From Dermacentor variabilis (Eukaryota > Arthropoda > Arachnida > Ixodida > Ixodidae): 64,000 nucleotides of DNA. How positions within the stretch are numbered: position 1 is the first letter of the stretch; each line of letters starts with the position of its first letter. The position numbers and the translations under genes are program-made. Below the pieces are notes generated by a model, which saw only the letters and a program-made list of their open reading frames with translations, was not told the origin of the DNA and searched no databases. Shown piece by piece: positions 40,691 to 49,975 of the stretch. The stretch spans positions 153,674,434 through 153,738,433 of the forward strand of contig NC_134574.1 of NCBI RefSeq assembly GCF_050947875.1. The letters are read 5' to 3'.

Positions 40691-42674
40691 ACCAGCGTTT
40701 GCACTTGAAATAAAGTTGGCTGATCGAAACGCACGCACAACACCAACGGCAAAATCGACTGTCACAAACGATGAAGACCGAGCTTCGGAGAGCATACAGT
40801 AAACACACATTGAAACTACTGAAACATCGACCCAGTTGTGCTAGGACGGCCCAAACACACTTGCAACAGTCGCCTACTGCCCTCACCTATTTCCCATTTT
40901 AACTCCTCGTGTTCGCGGTGCGAATAAAAATGCGTCATGCAATGCCTTAGTGACGTCATGAGGCTGACATCTCGCACTCGAAGGGCGAAGCGAAACTGTC
41001 CACCCAACGTTGCCCTAGGCACGTTGCGTACGTTCTTGAATCAGCCATCAGCGTACGCAAAGGAGTAGAGTATAGAGCGCCAATTTGCCTGTAGAGCTGC
41101 CCTCTTCCTGGCTCATTCGCAGTTGAAAGTGAAATTCTCTGTTCATGTAAATTTCTCCACTTCCGTTATTCTTCGAATCAGCTTTGCTGGCGCAATATCT
41201 TCGAAGTAACGGAAGCGAATCTCGAACGCCGTGCTTTTCTGTTCCGGAAGCACAGCAGGCTGTAGGCCCGAAAAGCGATTGCAGGCACCAGAAACACAAA
41301 TTACCGCATCTCCAGAGGCGGTACTAGCCATGGTACAGCTGCCACGGCAGCGGCGGCTTATCGGAGCGATTTTAACCATGTTTTTGTTTTGTTTTTGTTT
41401 TCCATGCTCGGAGGCTATCGGAGGTTATGACGGCTCGGACTAACAAAAGCTAATCTTGAAGGCCGTGATTTTATTTTAATACAGGTAGCCACCCAGACTG
41501 TAGGCGCTGAAAGCAAATTTAAAGAAAATTAAATTATGGGGTTTACGCGCCAAGACCACCATCTGATTATGAATCACGGCGTAATGGGAGACTCCGGATT
41601 AAATTGGACTACCTGGTGGGGTTCAAATTAATTAATCAGAAAACATGTCGCGACCGGTGGTGACCATCGTGTTTTGGATATTCCAAATTGCACTCCTTCG
41701 GGGCCAGCTACGCAGAGACAAATCTCGAAAGCCGTGCTTTCGTGTAGACAGGAGAAAAAGAAGAAAAAGGCCAGAACACGTCACGGCCGCCATATTTAGA
41801 ACACCTATTGCGGCTTGTTCTTAACCATTTCCTTAATTATATATTTTTCTCCAGGTTGAAGCAGTAAGTGTTTGCTATGTAGCTCTGTGGTAGTCGGGAC
41901 TAGGTTATTCTGTAATTTAGCAACGGCACTAGTAATCTGGTTCCGTGTTCACTGAGGGTAAAGATGTAGCAGTCGGCGGCAACCGCAGTGGAGTTGTGTT
42001 GTTACCGTGGGGCCATATGTCTATGCGTATGTGTTGGTTCTTTATTCTATGCATAGGTGCTTGTCCTTGATCTTTATTCTGCGCATCAGAGTGTTCTGTG
42101 GCTGAGCTTAATCGTCAGTATGATTGGCATAGCTGTGATCTCATTACGCACGCCAAAGCGCTACAGATTCTGTAGTACAGCAAGAACCTTCTCTGCGTAA
42201 GTAAATTCGGTGGTTGGTCACGCACTGTCGAGATATTGATGCCTATATTTCGTATACCTACGCGCTTAAAGGGGCCCTGAAATGCTTTTTGAACATATTG
42301 AACATAGTAAGAAAACGGTGCCGATTTGCCAGCACCAGAAACCACCTAAGCAAATTCTTAGTATAGTCAGGATCTAGCAGTACTTGCTGTTGGGCCAGTT
42401 GGTATATGTCAAATAACGATGAATTTATCGTCAAAAACACTATCCCAATGAGGGAAAGTCAAAAGACAGGACAAGCGCTCGACCTGTCTTTTGCTCCCTT
42501 CTCTGTGGTCGTGTTTTTGGCAGTAAATTTATTTAGCCAGGATCTCTTGAAACGCCGTGTGAAGTGGTGTATCAATAGGTGAATACCTGCATATTTCAAG
42601 TGCATTGTGCTCTAGTATGTGCGTGGGCTAGCCAGAAGTGGCAGTTCATTGAAGCCATCCGTCTTGTTTTTCAG
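40691..42674. promoter_or_regulatory. divergent intergenic region, likely promoters
   Basis: The left part (about 40.2-41.3 kb) is richer in CG dinucleotides than the introns. It separates the minus-strand sprint side from the plus-strand zinc-finger gene. A 62-codon minus ORF begins at 41331 in a good context (GCCATGG reversed) but has no clear donor. No TATA box can be assigned with confidence. A SINE fragment lies at 41525-41640 and a TTAAAGGGGCCCTGAAA-type repeat end at about 42268. Confidence 0.35.
41525..41640 (-). repeat. reverse SINE fragment
   Basis: On the minus strand it reads GAACCCCACCAGGTAGTC, then CCGGAGTCTCCCATTACGCC and ends CCCCATAATTTAATT, the 3' half of the tick SINE, diverged. 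Confidence 0.65.
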
Positions 42675-43251
42675 AGACCGTGGGCCGGATGACTACTAAG
42701 ACAACAGTTGAAGTTCCAGTACGGTTATGACCACTTGGCGACGTGATCGTACTTTCACAGTGCTGCGGTTGCGCGCAAGGAATCTTCGCGCGGACGAAGT
42801 GTTGACTGCTGCCACTTGAAACTGTCGGAAGAAGCCTCTGTGCAGGCAATCTTCAAACTGAACTGTTTCAACGATTGCGTGTGCCAACGCAGTCAAAGAC
42901 GCGCTTCTTGAAAAAAAAAAAGGCAGTTTTGAAGATCGCTGTGCAGCAAGACTGGTTGGTGAAGATGTGAAGCAGGTTGTGCCAGATCATAAACAGGATG
43001 AGTGACCTTGGAACCACTGCATTCCATTTGTTTACATCACAGAAGGCTTTGTCAGCAGTATAACAAGTTGGTGAACTCAGGCGGACCACGTATTCAGTTT
43101 AGGTGGAGTTGCTGTTAGTGTGTGTTGTGCTCAACACAGGTTTATGCAAGCAAACGGTGGTAAAAAGTGCTCCTTCTAACTGGAGAAAGAAAGGGGGGCA
43201 AGCTGCAAGGAAGCACCTGCATCAATATTCCCACACGTTCAGCCAGGTGCT
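42675..43251 (+). other. probable 5' untranslated part of the zinc-finger exon
   Basis: A good acceptor (CTTGTTTTTCAG) ends at 42674 and no downstream donor is needed before the ORF, so the coding exon may start here. It contains short upstream ORFs. Other acceptors near 43102 and 43140 are possible alternatives. Confidence 0.35.
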
Positions 43252-46200
43252 ATGTCAGCCACACGCACTCAAAGTCTGGATTCCATTTCAGAAGGTACAA
43301 AAGGTAATTACATTGCAGCTAAATGCACATCCTTGCTGATGCCTGCTTTGCAAAGTTCTGGTGGTTTGTCACCTGCTACCACTGATGAAGCTGAGGGAGG
43401 TTCCAAAGCAGAAGCAGACACGCCAAAAACAAAGTTGGTGCTCGTGCCTGGGGGCGCTGGAACAGTGTTGGTCACAGGCAATACACATGCTCCCAGCATG
43501 AATTCAGCTTCGTCTCGGACTGCCTTAGATATTCCAAGCAAACCTGCTTCACCTGTGGCTCAAACGATTGCTTCAGGCCAGAAGCATGAATCAAATTTTG
43601 GCTCGCACCTTCCTGCATCATTAAGAACATGGAGCGAGCTTCATGTTCACAAGCCTCCCTCCTTTGCATACAACAGCAACCGCATTGCTTCAAGAAATGT
43701 GTCAAACAGCAACACTGTTGTGATTAAAGAAAAAGCCATGATGCCATATGTACTGAACAGTGCCAGTGCTTCACCAAGCAGGACCTCAGCAGTGCCTAGT
43801 GAGTCTGAGACTGCACGCAGAGACAGACAGATGGCGTTACTGCATTCAAGCCTCAAAGACAGTGTTCTCAAGTCTTTTTTAGTGCCCTCTTCAACAGAGA
43901 GATTGCCCACGCATTTATTTTCAGAAAAACAAGAGTCATGCATGCCAGCTGCGTCAAATCCTGATCCCACTGTTAGCAGTGATAATGTGCTTGTGAAGTG
44001 CGAGTGTGACTATGGACCAGTTGACCAAAAGACCTTGGAAAGGCACATCATGATCGCTCATGTCAAGCCATTTAGTCATAGTTGTGAACTTTGTGATAGA
44101 AAATTTCCCACACGAAAAGAACTTAGGGATCATATTGGTTGCCACATACGCACACATACAGCTGCAGGACTAGAGGAGCCGCGTGGTGTACAGCAGTGTA
44201 GTAAAAGCTCCAACTTCATCCAGGAAGGTGATTCATTAAGTGGAGAAAAAGCTTGCGATTTGCCAGCGAGCTGTGTTGCTGCCGATGACGATGCCAGAGC
44301 ACGTCAAAATACACCACCTTCCAACGAAGTTGCAGCCGGAAAGGAGTCGCACTGGCTGCTAAGGCCGGACCTAGTGGGTTCAGATTGCTTGCTTTCTTTT
44401 TTTAAATGCACAGTCGGACAGTGCAGGTACACAGCCAATCAACCAAGCGATTTCTCCAACCATCTTGCGTCACACAGCCTGAAAGAAATGGGAGACCTTG
44501 TTTGCATCTACTGTGGCAAAATATTTGATGCTATATCAGTGCTTGTGCAACACATGGAAGGCAGTCACCGGCATATGGTTTTCCAGTGTGGGCACTGTCT
44601 TTATAGGTCAGTGCTACCCATTCACGTTCAGCTGCACCACCAGTGGGCACATGCAGGCCAGGAGCCGCTGCTGCTGTTTACGTGTACGAACCCTGTGTGG
44701 CATGCTGCACTTGCCGATGTCCCTACGCAGCGCGTCAGCCTGACACATTACTGGTGTAGTGCTCCAAATTGCGACTTCAAAAGTTTTAACCCTGAAGTGT
44801 TTGAATGGCACCTTAGGGAGTCCCATCCGAAAGTAGGAGAGTACACCTGTTCTATTTGTGATTCGTCTGCTAGTAGCCCACGAGCACTAGTGCAGCACTG
44901 CGTCACTCATGACATGGATGTAGTGCAGTGTGGCATCTGCCACCATTCTGAGCCCACGTGCAAGCGAATGCTGAAGCACCTTTGTGAACACCACCCTGAT
45001 AGTCCCCTAAGACTTATCTGCCGCACTAGCCAGCAAGTTGAAGAGTTTGAAATGTGTGTGCAGACATTTCAAGGATTTGCAGAACAGCGTGCAAGTGGGG
45101 CCAGCTCAGCACCGGAACTTGCCGAGCTGGGCATCAGTTCATCTGCTGCTCGTCTGGACATGACCGTGGCATGCCGTTCATTGCCACTAGCCCCAGCCAA
45201 GAAAACCTGCCCTTTCTGCCCAGACCATGTTGTGACCTTGGCTGATCTTGCAAACCATTGTGTTGCAGCCCACCAGATTAACCTTAAAATTTCAGAGACC
45301 TTGGAGCTCATGTTGAAGAAGCACTGTGCGTCTATTGCCAAAGAAAGCTGCCTCTCCTGCCCATTCTGTAATGCAACATTCCTGAACAAGGATGACCTTC
45401 AGGAGCACATGTATTGCGAGTTTCAATACATGCCTATCCAGTGCGATTCCTGCAGTTATTCCACCTCTAACAGAACCCGCTTGAAAGAGCACTTTTCATC
45501 CAGCCATCCTGAAAAGTGCCCAGTGTTTACTACTAGCGAAAATGAAGATTTTGAGTCCTGGGTGACACACTTCGTCACTCAACAAGAAGCTCGCTGTATC
45601 GTAGTTGAGAAACCGTATCAGTGTGTCCACTGTCCAGAGCGATTCCAAAGTGCCGAGGAACTAAGACTTCACCTCTATACACATCTGAAGTACTACCCGT
45701 ACCACTGTGCTATATGTGACGAGTGTTTCGTTTGCCAAGAAGAAGTCGAACAGCACCAGCGCAGGGCACACAGTGTAGTGGGACAATACTCAACGAAAGA
45801 AGTAAGATTTGAGAGTAAGGAGACAAAGGTAGACTGTTTAATTGATATGGCAACAAAAAAAGTGCAAGAGCTTTTGGGAAAATCATCTTCGCAACAGTGT
45901 CCATGGAAGGGATGCTCGTTTGAATCTTCAATAAAAAATGAATGTGCTATTCACTTGATGGTCCACATGAGCCAGCGCAAGACATGCGCTAGCTGCCAGT
46001 TCAGCTCCTACAGCACCGATGTCATTGCGTGGCATTCTAAGGAGCAGCATAGTCCCGTCTCCAGCAGTACCAAGAATCCTTCCTGCAGTGACATACATTC
46101 TGTGCCAAAGAGCAATTCACGTTTGTTTGCTTGCGGTTTGTGTAGTTATAGGGGACCAAACTCCATGTGCATTCGTGAGCACTCCAAGATTGCGCACCCT

Positions 46201-47031
46201 GGAAAGGCAGCCAAATTGGTTGTTCCTAAAAGGAAAGACTTGCACAGCCCAACCATCAAAAGCGTGGAGGGAACAGGGAAACCAAAGGAAGAGGATTGCG
46301 AACAGAGATTGTGCATATCTCTGGTGCGTCCTCAAAAGGGCGTCCCTCGCCTCACTCCATGGTCACTGAAGAAAAAGCAGTATTTGTGCAGCCAGTGTAA
46401 TTTTCTGGCTTCATCAGAGCATCTGCTACACATTCACAAGGTCAATTTCCACGCAGGTGCTCCGAGGCTTAATACAAACGCTGCCGTAATTGCTAGAGCA
46501 ATCTCCAATATCTTGACTCTGGCCCCTCACCGATATTCTGTGCCAGCTTCTGGTGTTCCTCACAAGTCTTCTCAATCTGCAAGCCAGGTCAACATGACTA
46601 CTCTTACATCTGGTTTGCAGCAGACAGACAGTATCCACAAATGTCGCAAGTGTTGCTTGAAGTTTCAGTCAAGAACGAGTTTCTTCAATCACCTGGTTGT
46701 GAAGCATTGTACGTATGCTGTGTGCGATACCTGTGGTGGGGGCCTAATGAACAATGCTCAGGCTCTTGCTCACACAACCAAGAAGCATCTACCTTTGAAA
46801 AGCACTTTCACTTTACTCAGAGGCAATCAGCAGTCCATATCAGCAGCAAGAAAATTAGACAGCAAAGGAAGCAATGTCCCTAGCACTCAACACTCCTCGG
46901 AAAATGCCAGTGACGTTTATGTTGTGACTCCATGGGCTCCTGATGCAAGAATCCCTCTGCTAAACTTCTCTCGTCAGCACAACCTTAATGCACGTGTGCT
47001 TGTAAATGATTTTGGGAAGCTGCACAATTGA
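43252..47031 (+). CDS. multi-C2H2 zinc-finger protein, single large exon
   Basis: 1259 residues. The first 245 are Ser/Thr-rich and without fingers. From C250 on there are about 15 to 18 finger-like C2H2 units in pairs or clusters: about 250-305, 386-465, 502-600, 653-780, 790-930, 959-985, 1044-1070 and 1129-1175. Many have unusual spacing (for example CxxxxC or CPWKGC starts). The loose pairs lack the TGEKP linkers of classical arrays, resembling large nuclear finger proteins with dispersed fingers. A DNA-binding or chromatin role is inferred from the fingers only; no ortholog could be named. The start is the first ATG of the frame, in a weak context (GTGCTATGT). Confidence 0.9.
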   Translation: MSATRTQSLDSISEGTKGNYIAAKCTSLLMPALQSSGGLSPATTDEAEGGSKAEADTPKTKLVLVPGGAGTVLVTGNTHAPSMNSASSRTALDIPSKPASPVAQTIASGQKHESNFGSHLPASLRTWSELHVHKPPSFAYNSNRIASRNVSNSNTVVIKEKAMMPYVLNSASASPSRTSAVPSESETARRDRQMALLHSSLKDSVLKSFLVPSSTERLPTHLFSEKQESCMPAASNPDPTVSSDNVLVKCECDYGPVDQKTLERHIMIAHVKPFSHSCELCDRKFPTRKELRDHIGCHIRTHTAAGLEEPRGVQQCSKSSNFIQEGDSLSGEKACDLPASCVAADDDARARQNTPPSNEVAAGKESHWLLRPDLVGSDCLLSFFKCTVGQCRYTANQPSDFSNHLASHSLKEMGDLVCIYCGKIFDAISVLVQHMEGSHRHMVFQCGHCLYRSVLPIHVQLHHQWAHAGQEPLLLFTCTNPVWHAALADVPTQRVSLTHYWCSAPNCDFKSFNPEVFEWHLRESHPKVGEYTCSICDSSASSPRALVQHCVTHDMDVVQCGICHHSEPTCKRMLKHLCEHHPDSPLRLICRTSQQVEEFEMCVQTFQGFAEQRASGASSAPELAELGISSSAARLDMTVACRSLPLAPAKKTCPFCPDHVVTLADLANHCVAAHQINLKISETLELMLKKHCASIAKESCLSCPFCNATFLNKDDLQEHMYCEFQYMPIQCDSCSYSTSNRTRLKEHFSSSHPEKCPVFTTSENEDFESWVTHFVTQQEARCIVVEKPYQCVHCPERFQSAEELRLHLYTHLKYYPYHCAICDECFVCQEEVEQHQRRAHSVVGQYSTKEVRFESKETKVDCLIDMATKKVQELLGKSSSQQCPWKGCSFESSIKNECAIHLMVHMSQRKTCASCQFSSYSTDVIAWHSKEQHSPVSSSTKNPSCSDIHSVPKSNSRLFACGLCSYRGPNSMCIREHSKIAHPGKAAKLVVPKRKDLHSPTIKSVEGTGKPKEEDCEQRLCISLVRPQKGVPRLTPWSLKKKQYLCSQCNFLASSEHLLHIHKVNFHAGAPRLNTNAAVIARAISNILTLAPHRYSVPASGVPHKSSQSASQVNMTTLTSGLQQTDSIHKCRKCCLKFQSRTSFFNHLVVKHCTYAVCDTCGGGLMNNAQALAHTTKKHLPLKSTFTLLRGNQQSISAARKLDSKGSNVPSTQHSSENASDVYVVTPWAPDARIPLLNFSRQHNLNARVLVNDFGKLHN

Positions 47032-47038
47032 GGGTTTT

Positions 47039-47044
47039 AATAAA
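47039..47044 (+). terminator. polyadenylation signal, proximal
   Basis: AATAAA eight bases after the zinc-finger stop codon. Its use would give almost no 3' untranslated region. Confidence 0.5.
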
Positions 47045-47223
47045 GTGCCTTTGCTTTGTTTCTTACTTGCATCAGTGTATGTGTTGGGGATACTTGTTGC
47101 AGATGTAATTCATCAATGTAAGTTTGTTTATAGGAGATCATTGTGGTGTTCACTGTCACCTGCCGAGAAAAGTAATGTTCATGCTCACATTTTTGTGTAA
47201 CCAAGAACCTCGTGAAAAGATGT

Positions 47224-47229
47224 AATAAA
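47224..47229 (+). terminator. polyadenylation signal, distal
   Basis: AATAAA about 195 bases after the stop, followed by a GT-rich stretch (GATGGTGTTGCTGCGTGTT), which makes it the likelier cleavage site. Confidence 0.65.
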
Positions 47230-47886
47230 CATTTTCATGATGGTGTTGCTGCGTGTTCCATTCCCTGTGGTGCATGTACCAAGAAGCAGCCTCAGCTAAC
47301 ACCGTTGTTAGTTAACATGCGCATTGCTGTAATTTTATTTCAGAATGTGGTCTTGATGCTAGCTTGGTAGCACAGAGAATATATATAAGGGTCGTAAAGG
47401 GGGAATTCAGGGTGTCCAGTTTTCTCGGGACTTCGCTGTAATTTTGTTTGCATTTTGTTAAGGTTTTGTTAAGCTCTTTCTAGATTCGGTGGACGGTGGT
47501 GCATGGCTGTTCTTAGTTAAAGCGATTAGTCTGGTTAATTCCGATAACAAACGGTACTCTAGCCTAATAAATAGGTGCGGGGTTGCTAGCACTTTGCAAC
47601 CTTTTTAGGGGACAAGTGGCTCCTGGCCACACAAAACTGAGCAATAACAGGTCTTAGATGTCCGGGGCCACATGCACTCTACACTGGAAGAAGCAGTGCG
47701 TCTTTCTCCCTGCCTGAAAAAGACTGCATAACCCGTGGAACTTTTTTCATGATTGGGATAGGGGTTTTCAATTGTTTCCCTTTAACGAGTAATTCCTAGT
47801 CATTCCTAACGTATCCTAGTAAGTGCGAGCAGTGATGGCACTTAGTCAAGCTGGGCTGTAGGAGTCTTGGGAGAGTACAAGCTTAA

Positions 47887-48405
47887 AGGGACACTAAAGC
47901 GAAACAATAAATCAGTTTAGACTAATGAAGCATTGTTTGAGAACCATGCAGGCAGTCATTTAAAAAAAATAGTTTGATTATTAGATGAGAAAATCCAAGT
48001 CCAAGATGAGAGGCCCAAGTATCAGTATTTGAATTTCGCGCCGAAACCCCAGCGCAGGTACGTCAGCGTGACGTCAGGAATTCCAATGTATGTTTTCGCA
48101 TTTGGGCCACGTTCGCTGAATAAAGGTTCCCAAAACTTGCCATGTTTAATATTTGGTTCCTTTAGAACACAATGTAGTCAATCTGTACTGCTACATATAA
48201 TTAGTAGGCCCTAGAATACGGCATCAAAATCCAAGACGTCGCAGCGCCCAGGTGCGGGAACTCAAGTAGGCGTTGCCACCCGTATTTCATTCTTGCGCTT
48301 TTTCTGGCTTACCAAACGTCTTATCGTTGTAAGAGTGGTGTTTTTGGTGTTGTAGGATGGTTATTTACCGATGCAGAAGAAATCAGTTTTCACTTTAGTA
48401 TTCCT
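47887..48405. mobile_element. TTAA-flanked MITE, 519 bp
   Basis: Inverted ends AGGGACACTAAAG and CTTTAGTATTCCT match at 11 of 13 positions and lie between TTAA tetranucleotides (47883-47886 and 48406-48409), as for piggyBac-type insertion. The interior has no transposase ORF. Confidence 0.7.
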
Positions 48406-48604
48406 TTAAGGTTGCATACATTGAGGACAGAACCGGGCAGTGAAACAAATGGGGTAGAACGCTTATCGTTGTAAGAGTGGTGTTTTTGGTGTTGTAGGAC
48501 GGTTATTTACCGATGCAGAAGAAATCAGTTTTCACTTTAGTATTCCTTTAAGGTTGCATACATTGAGGACAGAACCGGGCAGTGAAACAAATGGGGTAGA
48601 ACGC
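48320..48604. repeat. 142-bp tandem duplication
   Basis: Positions 48320-48461 are repeated at 48462-48604 with one difference seen (GGATGG versus GGACGG). The duplication carries the right end of the TTAA MITE and about 55 bp of flank, so it happened after insertion. Confidence 0.92.
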
Positions 48605-48974
48605 TTTTTTCTTGCTTGTCAGTACAGAGTGCGCTGCTGGGAAGCTGTACGAGTAGGCACAAAGAATGGGCGAAATAAACCCCGGAATGTTTTTTGCAGG
48701 TCTTTGCGTACGGCATTGACTGCAAACTAACCGTGCAAAGTTCGTGCTCGACAAGCTTGAAAACGAGGTCATCCAGTACTCGTTCTGTCACTCACCCAAC
48801 ACCTTTGTTCAGATTTCTCCTCGGAGCAGGGGCAATCGTAATGCATTAGCTGCTCTAGAGTGGCTTTCTCAAAAAAAAGCCATGGGAGACCTTGTTATCC
48901 AGCCCCACCCCACCGATTCAGCTCGCACTGACGGACAGGGGCCAGGAGCTGCTGGGAACATATGGGTCCCGTAA
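48537..48974. other. ambiguous ORF pair, both strands open
   Basis: A minus frame (48537-48791, MTERVLDDLVFKLVEHELCT) and a plus frame (48744-48974, KLENEVIQYSFCHSPNTFVQ) overlap. Codon use looks coding-like around 48735-48800, but no family was recognised and the minus frame runs into the tandem duplication. It is more likely part of a repeat or a decayed gene than an intact gene. Confidence 0.25.
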
Positions 48975-49329
48975 CTAGGGAACCACCCCGTCTGGTGCCT
49001 GCGTGCACCACCAATTTATTTCGGGCCCAGTAAATGTTGCTTCATCACCATCAAAAAACAGGCACATTCACACTACCATCACTTGAGCTGTCGTGACATT
49101 CTGGTGCTGCTTCGTCTGCACCTGCCCATTTTTTAGGCAATGGCATTGATGTGACATTGGAATTGTCGTAGGGAGCTTTTCTCACAGTTGCCATTATATT
49201 TAGCAAAGCTGCCAGCTTCAACAACTGCTCATGCCACTAGACTACTTCAGACTCGTATGCTGTTTCTTCACGTACAGTTTGTTAGTCGTAGCTGCCATTT
49301 CCGACGTGGCGTCCCAATGCACTTACTAG

Positions 49330-49712
49330 GCGGGGCCGCCCTCAGTTTGGGGACAAAACACCCCGTTACAAGCGTTGAGGTCCGATAATGGCCGAGCACC
49401 TGGCCGTAAGAGCACCTGTACCTACTTTAACAGTAGGTACCTGGTGGAAGCTATGGTCTGCTTCCCACAGCCACGGCAGATGCTCTCCAACAAACCATTG
49501 ACTGTTGGACAAGAGATGCCCAGAGACCACGCACATAATCTCTACTAGACCGCCTTTCAGGATAAACCCCCACAAGTAGCCGAGCACCAAGCCAAGGGAC
49601 AGCTCTACCCATTAGAAAAACCGGTGGGTTTCTGGCGGCACCAGGATTTGAACCCGGTATACTTCCCGCATGCAAGGCAGATTCTCTACTTCTAGGCTAT
49701 TGTTACAGAAAC
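49330..49712 (-). mobile_element. tRNA-derived SINE-like repeat
   Basis: On the minus strand it begins with a tRNA-like segment: an A-box-like TAGAAGTAGAG, an anticodon-arm-like GCCTTGCATGC (TGC in the loop, alanine-like) and a B box GGGTTCAAATCC (49644-49655). The acceptor and D stems do not pair well, so it is not a working tRNA. About 320 bp of unrelated body follows. Confidence 0.55.
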
Positions 49713-49754
49713 GAGAGTTTTCACAATTTAGTTGAACAGTGAAGGAACAAATTG

Positions 49755-49975
49755 TTTCGTTCATGGATGGATGGAAACAATTTCATAGAAAATCCGGCAA
49801 AATTTAACGACCCGGGCTCAGGTCTCCCAAGAGGGGAGAGACTTCGAGGCCTTGCCTCGTCGCCGCCTCTCAGGCCTGCTGGACTGCCCTCTCTTGTGTC
49901 TTCAGGTTGGAGCTGCGCAGAGCAGCAGCCCACTTTGACGCGACAGCCTCCAGAGCTACTGCCGTTTTAGCTGCT
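49755..49975 (+). repeat. GC-rich repeat-like block
   Basis: Starts ATGGATGGATGGAAACAATT and is much richer in G+C than its surroundings. It looks like an inserted retroposed sequence. Its 72-codon frame has no known domain. Confidence 0.35.

Noticed and set aside
40686..41379. Minus-strand ORFs of 60-83 codons near the divergent region as genes
   Set aside because: No domain, no clear donor and no phase link to sprint; kept only as a note in the promoter entry.
49644..49700. Possible tRNA-Ala gene on the minus strand
   Set aside because: B box and anticodon arm are visible but acceptor and D stems do not pair; it is better explained as a tRNA-derived repeat.
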